Shown: piece after piece, positions 33,043-41,334 of the stretch | Position numbering within the stretch: position 1 is the first letter of the stretch | Layout of the letters: every line of letters starts with the position of its first letter | Source: Nocardiopsis alborubida | GTDB lineage: Bacteria > Actinomycetota > Actinomycetes > Streptosporangiales > Streptosporangiaceae | Assembly (NCBI RefSeq): GCF_012396365.1 | Contig: NZ_JAAXPG010000004.1 | Span: 233,642-297,641, forward strand | DNA length: 64,000 bases | Direction: 5' to 3' | Program-made: the position numbers and the translations under genes | Notes under the pieces: generated by a model | The model's input: the letters and a program-made list of their open reading frames with translations, nothing else | The model's database searches: none | What the model was told of the DNA's origin: nothing

Positions 33043-33115
33043 AGAACGGCAGTCCAGACGCGCGGTGCCGGCGGAGGGCCGCCGCGCGACCCCCTGACCC
33101 CGGGTGCTCCGGTCC

Positions 33116-33895
33116 TCAGGACCCCTCGGCGCCCCGGGCGGAGCGCGACTCCACCAGGACCCGGACGCCGTCCAGGACGCGTTCGAGGCCGAACGCGAAC
33201 TCGTGGTCGGACGAGTAGACCGTCCTGTGCTCCCTGCCCACCGTGCTGCCCACCCGTGAGGCGAGCGGGTAGTCGCTGTCCCGTGTGAACGCCGCGAGCA
33301 GCGGGCCGTGGGTGCTCCACCACTGGCCGTCCGTCATCCCCGTGGCCCGTTCGGTCTCGCTGACCGCCGCGGCCTGGCTGGCGGCGCCCTCCGCGTAGCT
33401 GTTGACCAGGCTGACCGTGGAGTCCATCTCGACGTCGGACAGTCCCAGGCCGTCCACGGCGGACAGCTCGTACTCGTACTTGGCGATGAGGTGGGGGCCC
33501 AGGAGGCGGCCCCGCGGGGTCTGGAGCATCCAGGGGTGGCGCAGGAGCAGCCGCCAGTTCGCGTACGCGACCGCGCTCAGCCGTTCGCGCCAGTGCCCGG
33601 GGCGCTCGCCGTCCGCGTACATGTCGGCGTAGGCGGCGTCGAGCATGAGGTCGACCAGCTCGCCCTTGCCGGGAACGTAGGTGTACAGGGACATGGTCCC
33701 CACACCCAGGCGTTCGGCGACCTTGCGCATGGACAGCGCGGCGAGCCCGTCGGTGTCGGCCATCTCCGAGGCCACGGCAACGATCCGGTCCACGCTCAGG
33801 TCCGGTTTGTTGCGGCGGCTGACAGGCTCCTGGGTCCGCCACAGCAGGGCGAGACTGCGCGCGGGGTCGCCGCTCTTGGTGTACTGCGTGGGCAT
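33116..33895 (-). CDS. TetR/AcrR-family transcriptional regulator
   Basis: 259-residue repressor. The helix-turn-helix is near residues 35-80 (LSVDRIVAVASEMADTDG, LSMRKVAERLGVGTMSLYTY). The ligand domain has features of the TetR C-terminal class found near drug and oxidoreductase genes (RHPWMLQTPRG, MDSTVSLVNSYAEGA, FAFGLERVLDGV). The start is the ATG at 33895 (MPTQYTKSG). It is followed on the same strand side by an NmrA-like gene about 300 bp away whose promoter carries GTACGCCGTAC-type palindromes; it could be the cognate repressor, but this is only by proximity. Confidence 0.87.
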   Translation of the reverse strand: MPTQYTKSGDPARSLALLWRTQEPVSRRNKPDLSVDRIVAVASEMADTDGLAALSMRKVAERLGVGTMSLYTYVPGKGELVDLMLDAAYADMYADGERPGHWRERLSAVAYANWRLLLRHPWMLQTPRGRLLGPHLIAKYEYELSAVDGLGLSDVEMDSTVSLVNSYAEGAASQAAAVSETERATGMTDGQWWSTHGPLLAAFTRDSDYPLASRVGSTVGREHRTVYSSDHEFAFGLERVLDGVRVLVESRSARGAEGS

Positions 33896-34079
33896 CGGCC
33901 GTCCTGCTCTCGGTCCGGTGTCCGGCCAGTCTAGGGCGTGTTCCACGGGCGCACGCCCCGCTGCGCGGCGTCGCGGGGACGTCGGAGGGGCGGGAGGCGG
34001 AGAGGCCGGGACACGGGGACGCCGGGAGGCCGGGACGCGTCCGGCCGGAGGGAGCGCCCCCGCCGGACGCGTCGGCCCG

Positions 34080-34230
34080 CGGATCAGGTCCGCGGGCGGA
34101 AGGCGTCCGCCCGAGCTGCCGGACCCGTCAAGGGCCCCGCCCGGTCAAGCCCGTGGGCGGAAGGTGCCCGCTGGGAATGTCACCGAGACCGTCGTCCCGC
34201 GGTCAGGACCGCGGGTGGAAGGCGTCCGCG
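34080..34230 (-). repeat. Three diverged copies of a gene 3'-end segment
   Basis: Around 34084, 34142 and 34201 there are three related segments spaced about 58-59 bp. On the minus strand they read as the tail of the NmrA-like gene: HPRS-stop at the real end, FRPRA-stop and FRPRT-stop in the two copies downstream. GCGGGCGGAAGGCGTCCGC is the best conserved block. This looks like short tandem duplication of the last codons of the gene, then drift. Confidence 0.6.
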
Positions 34231-35027
34231 TTCTCCCCGACCCACTCGGCGAAGGTGCGCGCGGGCCTGCCCGTGACCCGCTCGACGGTGTCCTGGACCC
34301 TGGTGCCGACCTCGGGCGGGTCGGTGGCCAGCTGGAGGCCGAAGCCCACGTACTCCTCGTCGTGGCCCAGGGTGCGCAGCCGCTCGGCCTCCTCCTCCAG
34401 GCTGAGGCGGACCAGCCCGATCTCACGGCCGATCCCGCGTGAGAGCGCGGCCACCCGCTCCACCGGGGTCAGCGCCTCGGGACCGGTGAGGGGGTAGGTG
34501 CGGCCGCCGTGGCCGTCCTCGGTGAGGGCGGTGACCGCGACGGAGGCGATGTCGGCCTCGTGGACCAGGGCGCTGGGCGCGGTGCGCGCCTCGCGGACCA
34601 CGCCCTCCTCGCGCACGGAGTCGGCCCAGTCCAGGGTGTTGGCCATGAACTCGACCGGGTGGAGCAGGGTCCAGGCCAGGCCGCTCGCGGCCAGGGCCTC
34701 CTCCACCGGGCCCGGGTAGAAGTCGCACAGCACCGACACCCTGCGCACGCCCGCCTTCTCGGCGAGTTCGACCAGACGCGGCGCCGAGGTGAGGGGGCTG
34801 TGGTCGTCCCCGCCGAAGGTGATCAGGTGCAGCCCCGTGACCCCTTCGAGGTGCGGGGCGAGGCCGTCCGGGTCGGTGAGGTCGCCGCCGACGACCTGCG
34901 CGCCCCCGGGCAGGTGGGCCCGGTCGGGGGAGCGGGTCAGCGCGCGTACGGGGTGTCCGGCGCCGAGCAGCTGCCCGACGACGTGGCGGCCGACGTTGCC
35001 GGTGGCTCCGGCGACGAGGAAGGTCAT
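34203..35027 (-). CDS. NmrA-like NAD(P)-binding oxidoreductase
   Basis: 274-residue Rossmann protein of the atypical short-chain dehydrogenase/NmrA group (also QorB/azoreductase-like). The glycine motif TFLVAGATGNVGRHVVGQLL is at residues 2-21, and RALTRSPDRAHLP follows at the position that selects NADP. DLTDPDGLAPHLEGV and TLLHPVEFMANTLDW are typical of the family. The catalytic Tyr-x-x-x-Lys of classical SDRs is not evident, so it may be a redox sensor or quinone reductase. The promoter carries a CCGTACAGTACGCCGTACGG operator shared with the DrrAB-like operon at 55.3 kb. The start at 35027 is followed by MTFLVAG. Confidence 0.85.
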   Translation of the reverse strand: MTFLVAGATGNVGRHVVGQLLGAGHPVRALTRSPDRAHLPGGAQVVGGDLTDPDGLAPHLEGVTGLHLITFGGDDHSPLTSAPRLVELAEKAGVRRVSVLCDFYPGPVEEALAASGLAWTLLHPVEFMANTLDWADSVREEGVVREARTAPSALVHEADIASVAVTALTEDGHGGRTYPLTGPEALTPVERVAALSRGIGREIGLVRLSLEEEAERLRTLGHDEEYVGFGLQLATDPPEVGTRVQDTVERVTGRPARTFAEWVGENADAFHPRS

Positions 35028-35067
35028 GGCTCTCCATCCGTCCACTGGGGGTCCTGGTTTCCGTAAG

Positions 35068-35087
35068 CCGTACAGTACGCCGTACGG
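35068..35087. promoter_or_regulatory. TetR-type palindromic operator before the NmrA-like gene
   Basis: CCGTACAGTACGCCGTACGG contains the perfect palindrome GTACGCCGTAC (35075-35085) overlapping CCGTA-cag-TACGC. It lies 41 bp before the NmrA-like gene start. A near-identical block sits at 55283 before the DrrAB-like genes. The rest of 35028-35295 is non-coding as far as I can see. Confidence 0.72.
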
Positions 35088-35295
35088 AAGTGGCGCACAA
35101 GAGCGGACGGGGCGTCCGAGGGGGCGCGCGACCCCGTGCGGCGGCGTGCTCTCTCGCGTTCTGTCCGGGATGCGGAGCCCGCCCCGGGCGGTTCCGCGTG
35201 CGGGAGAGGACCAAGGCGTATGGGCGAAGGCGTCCGGGGCGGCGGCGTGCTCTTCCTCGTTCGGTCCGGGGCGCGGGGGCCTGGGCGGCCCCGGT

Positions 35296-35913
35296 TCAGG
35301 ACGTGCGGACGAAGGCGCCCCGGGCGGCGGCCTCGGCGGTGACCAGGGCGGCCAGGTCCAGGTCGGCGGACGTGACGGGCTCGCGGCTGACGAAGAGGCG
35401 GTAGTAGACCGGCGCGACCGCCGAGCGCACCACCTCCTCGGCGTCGGTGCCCTCGGGGGCCTCGCCCCGGGCGACGGCCTCGGTCACCAGGACGGCGGCG
35501 CGCGCGTGGCGGTCGGCCATGAACACGCGCAGTGCCCCGGCCACGCGCGGGGAGGCGAAGGCGGCCGCGACGGAGGCCGCGGACATCGCGCCCTCGGGGG
35601 CCTCGGTGAAGCCGTGCAGCACGGTCGCGTTGAGGGCCCGCAGGTCGGTGCGCAGGGAGCCGGTGCGCTCGGGTGCCCAGTCGCGGGTGGTGGACCACTC
35701 CAGCGCCGCGGACAGGAGTCCGTCCACCCCTCCCCAGCGGCGGTAGACGGTGGCCTTGTGCACGCCGGAGCGGGTGGCGACGCGTTCGGCGGTGAGTCCT
35801 GCGTAGCCGTGTTCGCCCAGTTCGTCGAGGGTGGCCTGGAGTACGGCGGCGGTGTTGCGGGCGGTGCGGCCGCCGGGCCTGGCGGCGCCCGGGGTTCCCG
35901 TGTCAGAGGTCAT
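35296..35913 (-). CDS. TetR/AcrR-family regulator divergent from ABC-F gene
   Basis: 205-residue repressor with helix-turn-helix LTAERVATRSGVHKATVYRRW (about 40-60) and a TetR_C-like ligand domain (TGSLRTDLRALNATV, FMADRHARAAVLVTEAV). It is divergent from the ABC-F gene. A GCAACTCTAGTTGC palindrome overlaps its start region and a related GCGACAACAGTCGC lies further on, so it probably represses itself and the ABC-F gene. The start at 35913 gives MTSDTGTPGAA. Confidence 0.87.
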   Translation of the reverse strand: MTSDTGTPGAARPGGRTARNTAAVLQATLDELGEHGYAGLTAERVATRSGVHKATVYRRWGGVDGLLSAALEWSTTRDWAPERTGSLRTDLRALNATVLHGFTEAPEGAMSAASVAAAFASPRVAGALRVFMADRHARAAVLVTEAVARGEAPEGTDAEEVVRSAVAPVYYRLFVSREPVTSADLDLAALVTAEAAARGAFVRTS

Positions 35914-35916
35914 AAC

Positions 35917-35930
35917 GCAACTCTAGTTGC
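35917..35930. promoter_or_regulatory. Inverted repeat GCAACT-CT-AGTTGC (TetR operator candidate)
   Basis: Six-base arms around two bases, 4 bp upstream of the TetR gene start. A related element, GCGAC-AACA-GTCGC, is at 35963-35976; both fit GCRAC-N4-GTYGC. One site is positioned to block each divergent promoter. Confidence 0.62.
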
Positions 35931-35962
35931 ATTTGCTGTCTTCGTGTGTCATGCTCCTTATC

Positions 35963-35976
35963 GCGACAACAGTCGC
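35963..35976. promoter_or_regulatory. Inverted repeat GCGAC-AACA-GTCGC (second TetR operator candidate)
   Basis: Five-base arms around four bases, 30 bp before the leader ORF of the ABC-F gene; it shares half-site spacing with the element at 35917. Confidence 0.5.
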
Positions 35977-36005
35977 ATCAAGCCCTCTCGAAGGAGGAGA
36001 TCACG

Positions 36006-36137
36006 ATGGGCCGTTCCCGCCGCACCCAGGGTTCCCGGCAGTTCTCCACCACCATCGAGAGGTCCGCATGTCTTCTGCCTTCTCCGTCGTCTGCACGGGG
36101 CTGTCCTTCGCCTGGCCCGACGGCACGCCCGTCCTGA
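36006..36137 (+). CDS. Upstream leader ORF overlapping the ABC-F start
   Basis: 43-residue ORF (begins MGRSRRTQGSRQFSTTIER) with the best ribosome site of the region: AAGGAGGAG 6 bp before its ATG. It runs past the ABC-F start at 36068 in another frame and stops inside that gene. Translated leader ORFs control many ABC-F resistance genes by ribosome stalling. The Arg/Ser/Thr-rich start of this peptide could be such a sensor, or its translation could simply be coupled to the ABC-F start. It may not be a stable protein. Confidence 0.5.
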   Translation: MGRSRRTQGSRQFSTTIERSACLLPSPSSARGCPSPGPTARPS

Positions 36138-37678
36138 CCGGCCTGGACGCCGCCTTCGGCGCCGGGCGGACCGGGCTGGTCGGCCGCAACGGCAGCGGCA
36201 AGTCCACCCTGCTCCGCCTCGTCGCGGGGCGGCTGACCCCCGCGTCGGGCACGGTGTCCGTGGACGGCGACGTCGGCTGCCTGGACCAGGGACTGACCCT
36301 GGACACCGGCCGCACCGTCGCCGAACTGCTGGGCGTCGACCGGGCCCGCGCCGCGCTGCACGCCATCGAGGCGGGTGAGGCCACCGAGGCGAACTTCGCC
36401 GCCGTCGGCGAGGACTGGGACGTGGAGGAACGCGCCCTCGCCCAGCTCGAACGGTTCGGCGTCGCCCTGGCGGGGGACGCCCCGCTGGACCGCCCCGTCG
36501 GCACCCTCTCCGGAGGGGAGGCCGTGCTGGTCGCGCTCGCGGGGCTGGCGCTGCGCCGCCCCGCCGTCACCCTGCTGGACGAGCCCACCAACAACCTGGA
36601 CCGCCGCGCCCGGGAGCGGCTCCACGACGCGGTCGCGTCGTGGCAGGGAGTGCTCGTCGTGGTCAGCCACGACCGCGAACTCCTGGAACGCGTCGACCAG
36701 ATCGCCGAACTCCGGGAAGGGAGGGTGCGCGTGTGGGGCGGCAACTACTCCGCCTACGCCGAACAGCTCGCCGCTGAGCAGGACGCGGCCCAGCGCATGG
36801 TGCGCGTGGCCGAGGCCGACGTGCGCCGCGAGAAGCGCCAGCTCGCCGACGCCCAGGTCAAGCTGGCCCGGCGGGTGCGTTACGGCAAGAAGATGTACGA
36901 CACCAAGCGCGAGCCCCGCGTGGTCATGAAGCAGCGCAAGCGCGACGCCCAGGTGGCGGCGGGCAAGCACCGCATCATGCAGGAGGCCAGACTGGTCGGG
37001 GCCAGGGAGGAGCTGGACCGGGCGGAGGACGCCGTCCGCGACGACGACACCATCCGCATCGCCCTGCCCGGCACCGAGGTCCCCACCGGGCACGGCGTCC
37101 TGGAGCTGGGCACTCCGGACGGTGGGCGGCTGTACCTGCGCGGGCCCGAACGGGTGGCGCTGGTCGGGCCCAACGGGTCCGGCAAGACCACCCTGCTGCG
37201 GGCGGTGGTCGGCCGGGGGCGCCACCCGCAGGCCGAGGTGGTGCACGCCGCCGACCGGATCGGCTACCTGCCGCAGCGGCTGGACGTGCTGGACGACGGC
37301 CTGAGCGTGCTCGACAACGTGCGCGCGGCGGCGCCCTCCGCCACGCCGCACCGGGTGCGGGCCGGTCTGGCCCGCTTCCTCATCCGCGGGGACCGGGTGG
37401 ACCAGAGGGCGGGCGACCTCTCCGGGGGCGAGCGGTTCCGGGTGGCGCTGGCCCGGCTGCTGCTGGCGGACGAACCTCCCCGGCTGCTGGTGCTGGACGA
37501 GCCCACCAACAGCCTCGACCTCGACAGCCAGCGGCAGCTGGCCGAGGCCCTCGCGGACTACCGGGGAGCCCTGCTGGTGGCCAGCCACGACCACGCGTTC
37601 CTGCGCGAGGTCGGGGTGGGCCGCTGGTGGCGGACCGAGCGCGGGCACGCCCCGGTGGAGGCGTCCGGGGTCGACTGA
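36068..37678 (+). CDS. ABC-F family ATPase (ribosome protection type)
   Basis: 536-residue soluble protein with two ABC ATPase domains and no membrane segments. NBD1: Walker A GRNGSGKSTLL (about 38-48), signature LSGGEAVLVALAG, Walker B LLDEPTNNLD, H-loop VVSHDREL. An Arg/Lys-rich linker (about 240-320: VRREKRQLADAQVKLARRVRYG) is typical of the P-site tRNA interaction motif. NBD2: GPNGSGKTTLL, LSGGERFRVALARLLL, LVLDEPTNSLDLDS, VASHDHAFL. Members of this type rescue ribosomes from macrolide/lincosamide/pleuromutilin-like drugs. The start at 36068 lies within a leader ORF. A divergent TetR gene and two palindromes suggest drug-inducible control. The protected antibiotic is unknown. Confidence 0.92.
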   Translation: MSSAFSVVCTGLSFAWPDGTPVLTGLDAAFGAGRTGLVGRNGSGKSTLLRLVAGRLTPASGTVSVDGDVGCLDQGLTLDTGRTVAELLGVDRARAALHAIEAGEATEANFAAVGEDWDVEERALAQLERFGVALAGDAPLDRPVGTLSGGEAVLVALAGLALRRPAVTLLDEPTNNLDRRARERLHDAVASWQGVLVVVSHDRELLERVDQIAELREGRVRVWGGNYSAYAEQLAAEQDAAQRMVRVAEADVRREKRQLADAQVKLARRVRYGKKMYDTKREPRVVMKQRKRDAQVAAGKHRIMQEARLVGAREELDRAEDAVRDDDTIRIALPGTEVPTGHGVLELGTPDGGRLYLRGPERVALVGPNGSGKTTLLRAVVGRGRHPQAEVVHAADRIGYLPQRLDVLDDGLSVLDNVRAAAPSATPHRVRAGLARFLIRGDRVDQRAGDLSGGERFRVALARLLLADEPPRLLVLDEPTNSLDLDSQRQLAEALADYRGALLVASHDHAFLREVGVGRWWRTERGHAPVEASGVD

Positions 37679-37684
37679 CGGGGG

Positions 37685-37711
37685 CGGTGGCGGGGCGGCG
37701 CCCCGCCACCG
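37685..37711. terminator. Terminator between ABC-F and tag genes
   Basis: CGGTGGCGGGGC and GCCCCGCCACCG form a perfect 12-bp stem with a 3-base loop, 6 bp after the ABC-F stop; the convergent tag gene ends at 37794. Confidence 0.75.
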
Positions 37712-37793
37712 GGCCGCCCGTGTCCCACTGAGCCACTGGTGTCCCACCATCGAGCCGCCGCCGGGTCGAGGCCCGAGCGGTCGGTGTCGGCGG

Positions 37794-38357
37794 TCAGGCG
37801 GGCTTGGCCGGGCAGGCGGCCAGGTGGTCGTCGACCACGCCCACGGCCTGGAGGTAGGAGTAGACGATGGTGGTGCCCACGAAGGTGAAGCCGCGCTTCT
37901 TCAGGTCCTTGCTGACCCGGTCCGACAGCGGGGTGCTCACCGGGACCTCGGAGGGTTCGGTGAAGCGGTTGACCACGGGCGTTCCGTCCACCCAGTCCCA
38001 CAGGTAGGCCGCGAAGGTGCCGTACTCCTCGCGCACGTCCCCGAAGGCCCGGGCGTTGCGGGGGAGCGAGGCCACCTTGAGCCGGTTGCGGATGATCCCG
38101 GCGTCCTGGAGGAGCCGGTCGGTGTCCTCCTGGCCGTACTCCGCGATCCGCTCCCGGTCGAAGCCCTCCAGGGCCCGCCGGTAGTTCTCCCGCTTGTTGA
38201 GCACGGTGGACCAGGACAGCCCGGCCTGCGCGCCCTCCAGGACGAGCATCTCGAACAGGTGCGCGTCGTCGCGGGAGGGCCTGCCCCACTCGTGGTCGTG
38301 GTAGTCCCGCATCAGCTCGGAGGACCCCCGTGCCCAGGCACAGCGCTGGTCGGACAT
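37794..38357 (-). CDS. tag: DNA-3-methyladenine glycosylase I
   Basis: 187-residue base-excision repair enzyme removing 3-methyladenine. It has the family N-terminus RCAWARGSSELMRDYHDHEWGRP with the zinc-ligand Cys and substrate-pocket residues, the LEGAQAGLSWSTVLNKRENYR helix-hairpin region, and C-terminal FVGTTIVYSYLQAVGVVDDH with zinc-ligand His/Cys residues (VDDHLAAC). The ATG at 38357 is preceded by GAGGAGCT; the open frame upstream to 38513 crosses promoter-like sequence. Length matches the family. Confidence 0.93.
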   Translation of the reverse strand: MSDQRCAWARGSSELMRDYHDHEWGRPSRDDAHLFEMLVLEGAQAGLSWSTVLNKRENYRRALEGFDRERIAEYGQEDTDRLLQDAGIIRNRLKVASLPRNARAFGDVREEYGTFAAYLWDWVDGTPVVNRFTEPSEVPVSTPLSDRVSKDLKKRGFTFVGTTIVYSYLQAVGVVDDHLAACPAKPA

Positions 38358-38515
38358 GGCAGCTCCTCGGGGTCGGCGGCGGTGGTCGCCTCCATGGTGC
38401 CGCAGGTCGGAGACAGTCCGGACGCGGCCTCCGGTCGGGGTGCGGAGGCGCAAAGTCCCTTGTGGCCGGAACCGGACACGCGCGAGGATCGGTCCGTCAC
38501 CTAGGATGAGCAAGG

Positions 38516-38533
38516 TATCTCGACGTAGAGATA
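38516..38533. promoter_or_regulatory. PadR-like operator TATCTC-N6-GAGATA
   Basis: TATCTCGACGTAGAGATA is an inverted repeat with 6-base arms and 6-base spacer, 63 bp before the ABC transporter operon. TATCTC/GAGATA dyads are typical of PadR regulators in actinomycetes. No PadR gene is in the window. Confidence 0.6.
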
Positions 38534-38596
38534 TCTGGTGTCGGCGCCGTACCCGGCTCCGCGCGCCTCCCCCCGACCCCCCGGAGGTCAGCGCAC

Positions 38597-39547
38597 GTGA
38601 GTGCTCTGGAGATCACGAACCTCAGACGTGTCTACCGGCGCGGGGGAGGTGAGGAGCTGGAGGCGCTGCGCGGCGTCAGCCTGGAGGTCCCCGAGGGCGA
38701 GGTGCACGGCCTGCTCGGCCCCAACGGCGCGGGCAAGACCACGCTGTGCAAGATCATCTCCACCGTGCTGCTGCCCACCTCCGGCACCGTCCGGGTGCTC
38801 GGCCACGACGTGGTCACCGACACCGCGAGGGTGCGGAACTCCCTCGGCATCGTGTTCGGCGGCGACAAGGGCGCCTACGACCGGCTCACCGCCCGGCAGA
38901 ACCTCACCTTCTGGGCCGGGGTGTACGGCCTCCGGGGCGCCCGTCGGCGCGGCCGGGTGGACGAACTCCTGGAGCGGATGGGCCTGGCCGACCGGGCGGA
39001 CGAGCGCGTCGGCGCCTTCTCCCGGGGCATGAAGCAGCGCCTCCACCTGGCGCGCGGCCTGGTCTCCGACCCCGGCGTGCTCATCCTGGACGAACCCACG
39101 GTCGGCATGGACCCGGTGGCCGCCCGCGACTTCCGGGCGCTGGTCGCGGAACTGCGCAGCGGCGGACGCACCATCCTCATGACCACCCACGACATGGCCG
39201 AGGCGGCGGCGCTCAGCGACCGGGTGTCCCTCATCGACCAGGGCGGCCTCGTGCTCACCGAGAGCCCCGAGACCGTCGGCCGCCTGGTCTCCTCCTACGA
39301 GCGGGTGGACGCCCGCGGTGTGCCCGGTCCCCTCCGGGAGCGGCTGGCGGTCCTGCCCGGCGTGGTGTCGGTCCGGGAGGCGGACGGCGACGGGGTCCGC
39401 GTGGAGACCGACGACCCCGACGCCACGCTCGCCGTGCTGCGCGCCCTGGTGGACGCCGGGATCGGTGACGTGTCGCGGAGCCGCCCCAGCCTGGAGGAGG
39501 TCTACCTGCACCTGGTCGGAGACCGGGGGATGGCGGTGGACACGTGA
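38597..39547 (+). CDS. ABC transporter ATP-binding protein (drug-efflux type)
   Basis: 316-residue ATPase subunit of the DrrA/NodI-like group. Walker A GPNGAGKTTLC (about 40-50), Q-loop region GGDKGAYDRLTARQN, signature FSRGMKQRLHLARGL (a common variant of LSGGQ), Walker B LILDEPTVGMDP, H-loop MTTHDM. A C-terminal extension of about 80 residues (from 235) ends in SLEEVYLHLVGD, as in DrrA-type proteins. The GTG at 38597 follows CCGGAGGTC. The stop overlaps the next gene (GTGA). It likely powers the two permeases that follow. Confidence 0.92.
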   Translation: MSALEITNLRRVYRRGGGEELEALRGVSLEVPEGEVHGLLGPNGAGKTTLCKIISTVLLPTSGTVRVLGHDVVTDTARVRNSLGIVFGGDKGAYDRLTARQNLTFWAGVYGLRGARRRGRVDELLERMGLADRADERVGAFSRGMKQRLHLARGLVSDPGVLILDEPTVGMDPVAARDFRALVAELRSGGRTILMTTHDMAEAAALSDRVSLIDQGGLVLTESPETVGRLVSSYERVDARGVPGPLRERLAVLPGVVSVREADGDGVRVETDDPDATLAVLRALVDAGIGDVSRSRPSLEEVYLHLVGDRGMAVDT

Positions 39548-40323
39548 GGTCCCTCGCGCTCGGCTTCGGCCTGGGCTTCTCCTTCCAGACCCGGCGGATG
39601 GCCGGGAGCGTGGACAGCTACTTCGCCCTGGTCGGAGCGCCCTTCTTCACCGCCGTCTTCCTGTCGATGGTCCTGTACTCCGGCCGTGCGGACCTGGCCT
39701 CCTACACGGTGGTCGCGCCCACGCTGATGACCCTGTGGACCGCGGCGCTGATGTTCGCGGGGGAGATGATCAGCGACGACCGGGACAACGGCCGCCTGGA
39801 ACCCCTGGTGGCCTCGCCGGTGTCCGTCCCGATGCTGGTCTTCGGCCGCCTGTGCGGCGCGATGCTGGTCTCCGTTCCCGCCTTCGCGCTGTCCGTCGGG
39901 GTGGCCGGGCTGCTCTTCGGCTTCTGGGTCACGGTCCACCACCCGGTGGTGTTCATGCTCGCGGCCGTGGCGACGGCCCTGTCCACCGCGGCCACGGCGA
40001 CGGCGCTCTCGGCGCTGTTCATCGCCGCGCCCGGGGCCCGGATCGTGCAGAACACCCTGTCCATGCCGGTGTTCCTGCTCAGCGGCGTGATGGTCCCGGT
40101 GGCGCTCTTCCCCGGCTGGCTGGAGGGCCTGAGCCGGGTGCTCTACCTCTCCTGGGGAGCGGACCTGATGCGCGACGCGCTCGAACCCGGACCGGTGGAG
40201 TCGGTCGCGCCGCGGCTGGCCGCGGTGGTGCTCCTGGGCGCCCTGGCCCTGGCCTTCGGGTCGGCCACCCTCGTCCGCTTCCTCCGGCGCGCCCGCGCCG
40301 AGGGAACCCTGTCCCGGATCTGA
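39544..40323 (+). CDS. ABC-2 type permease
   Basis: 259-residue membrane protein with about six helices (from near residue 20: YFALVGAPFFTAVFLSMVLY; later VFMLAAVATALSTAATATAL, ALAAVVLLGALALAFGS-like). It matches the ABC-2 permease fold including the segment GEMISDDRDNGRLEPLVASP. It is coupled to the ATPase by GTGA and is 10 bp from a second, related permease, so the exporter is probably a heterodimeric membrane unit with one ATPase type. Confidence 0.88.
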   Translation: MRSLALGFGLGFSFQTRRMAGSVDSYFALVGAPFFTAVFLSMVLYSGRADLASYTVVAPTLMTLWTAALMFAGEMISDDRDNGRLEPLVASPVSVPMLVFGRLCGAMLVSVPAFALSVGVAGLLFGFWVTVHHPVVFMLAAVATALSTAATATALSALFIAAPGARIVQNTLSMPVFLLSGVMVPVALFPGWLEGLSRVLYLSWGADLMRDALEPGPVESVAPRLAAVVLLGALALAFGSATLVRFLRRARAEGTLSRI

Positions 40324-40333
40324 GGGAGAAGCC

Positions 40334-41125
40334 GTGATCACGCACGCCGCCACCACGGTCCGCCGGGCCGCCGTCCTGGCCCGCGCCGACATGTCCTTCG
40401 TCTACACCTGGCGGACCTGGCTCTTCGGATGGCTGGTCCGGCTGCTGACCCAGGTGGTCTTCTACAGCCTGGTCGGGGTCCTGGTCGGCGACCCCGAGTT
40501 CACCGCCTACGTCGTCCTCGGCGCCGCGGTGCTCATCTGCGTGTCCGAGACGATGCTGGCCACCGCCTCGACCTGCTGGGACAAGCACCAGGGAACGCTG
40601 GGCCTGCTAGCGGCCTCCCCGGTCGAGCCAGGCCTGTTCTTCTTCGGCCGCAGCCTCCAGTGGCCCGCCTCGGCGACCGTCACCACGTCGATCGCCCTGC
40701 TGGCCGTACCGCCCTTCTTCGGGGTGGTCTGGGAGCCGTGGCAGGTGCCGGTCCTGGTGGGCGTCGCGGCGCTGACCGCGCTGAGCAGTTACTGCATGAC
40801 CCTGCTCCTGGGGTCGGTCGCACTGGTCTTCTCCGAGGCGCGCAACGTCATCAGCACCATCGCCACCCTCTACGTCACCGCGTTCTGCGGGGCGATGGTG
40901 CCGCTGGAGTACTGGCCCGCTCCGGTCCGGTGGATAGCCCAGGCGGTGCCCGCCACCCACGGCCTGGAGGCGGTCCGGCTGGTGGAGGGCGGCGGCACCG
41001 CCGTCCAAGTCCTGACGGCGCTGGGTGCGATGGTGCTGGCGGCCCTGGTCTGGTTCACGGCGGCCTTCTTCTCCTTCCGCCTGGTGTTCGCCCGTGTCCG
41101 CGCCGGGAGGAGCGTCCTCGACTGA
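40334..41125 (+). CDS. ABC-2 type permease (second subunit)
   Basis: 263-residue, roughly six-helix membrane protein of the same ABC-2 family. Segments such as TWLFGWLVRLLTQVVFYSLVG near residues 28-48, KHQGTLGLLAASPVEPGLFF (the cytoplasmic loop equivalent of the first permease) and FCGAMVPLEYWPAPVRW near 190. The GTG at 40334 follows GAGGGAGAA. Third and last gene of the operon controlled by the PadR-like site. The substrate is unknown; drugs or lipids are usual. Confidence 0.88.
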   Translation: MITHAATTVRRAAVLARADMSFVYTWRTWLFGWLVRLLTQVVFYSLVGVLVGDPEFTAYVVLGAAVLICVSETMLATASTCWDKHQGTLGLLAASPVEPGLFFFGRSLQWPASATVTTSIALLAVPPFFGVVWEPWQVPVLVGVAALTALSSYCMTLLLGSVALVFSEARNVISTIATLYVTAFCGAMVPLEYWPAPVRWIAQAVPATHGLEAVRLVEGGGTAVQVLTALGAMVLAALVWFTAAFFSFRLVFARVRAGRSVLD

Positions 41126-41334
41126 CACGGACGCTCCGACTCCGGGCGAGGCGTCCCGACCGCTGGCTGACACCGGGGCCCGCCCCGCCTGCCGAGCGGG
41201 TGATCCGCCCCGCCCGACCGCGAAGGGCTCCGCATCTGGCAATTCTCGGAAACCCCAACGGTGAGGAACTCGCCCTCGTTAGGCTCACGAAAAAGTAACC
41301 GGCAACTTCCGGAGTGCGAGGTATGGTCAGTGGT

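Noticed and set aside
36006..36137. Treating the 43-codon ORF as a stand-alone functional gene
   Set aside because: It overlaps the ABC-F gene in another frame and has no recognisable domain; a leader role is more likely.
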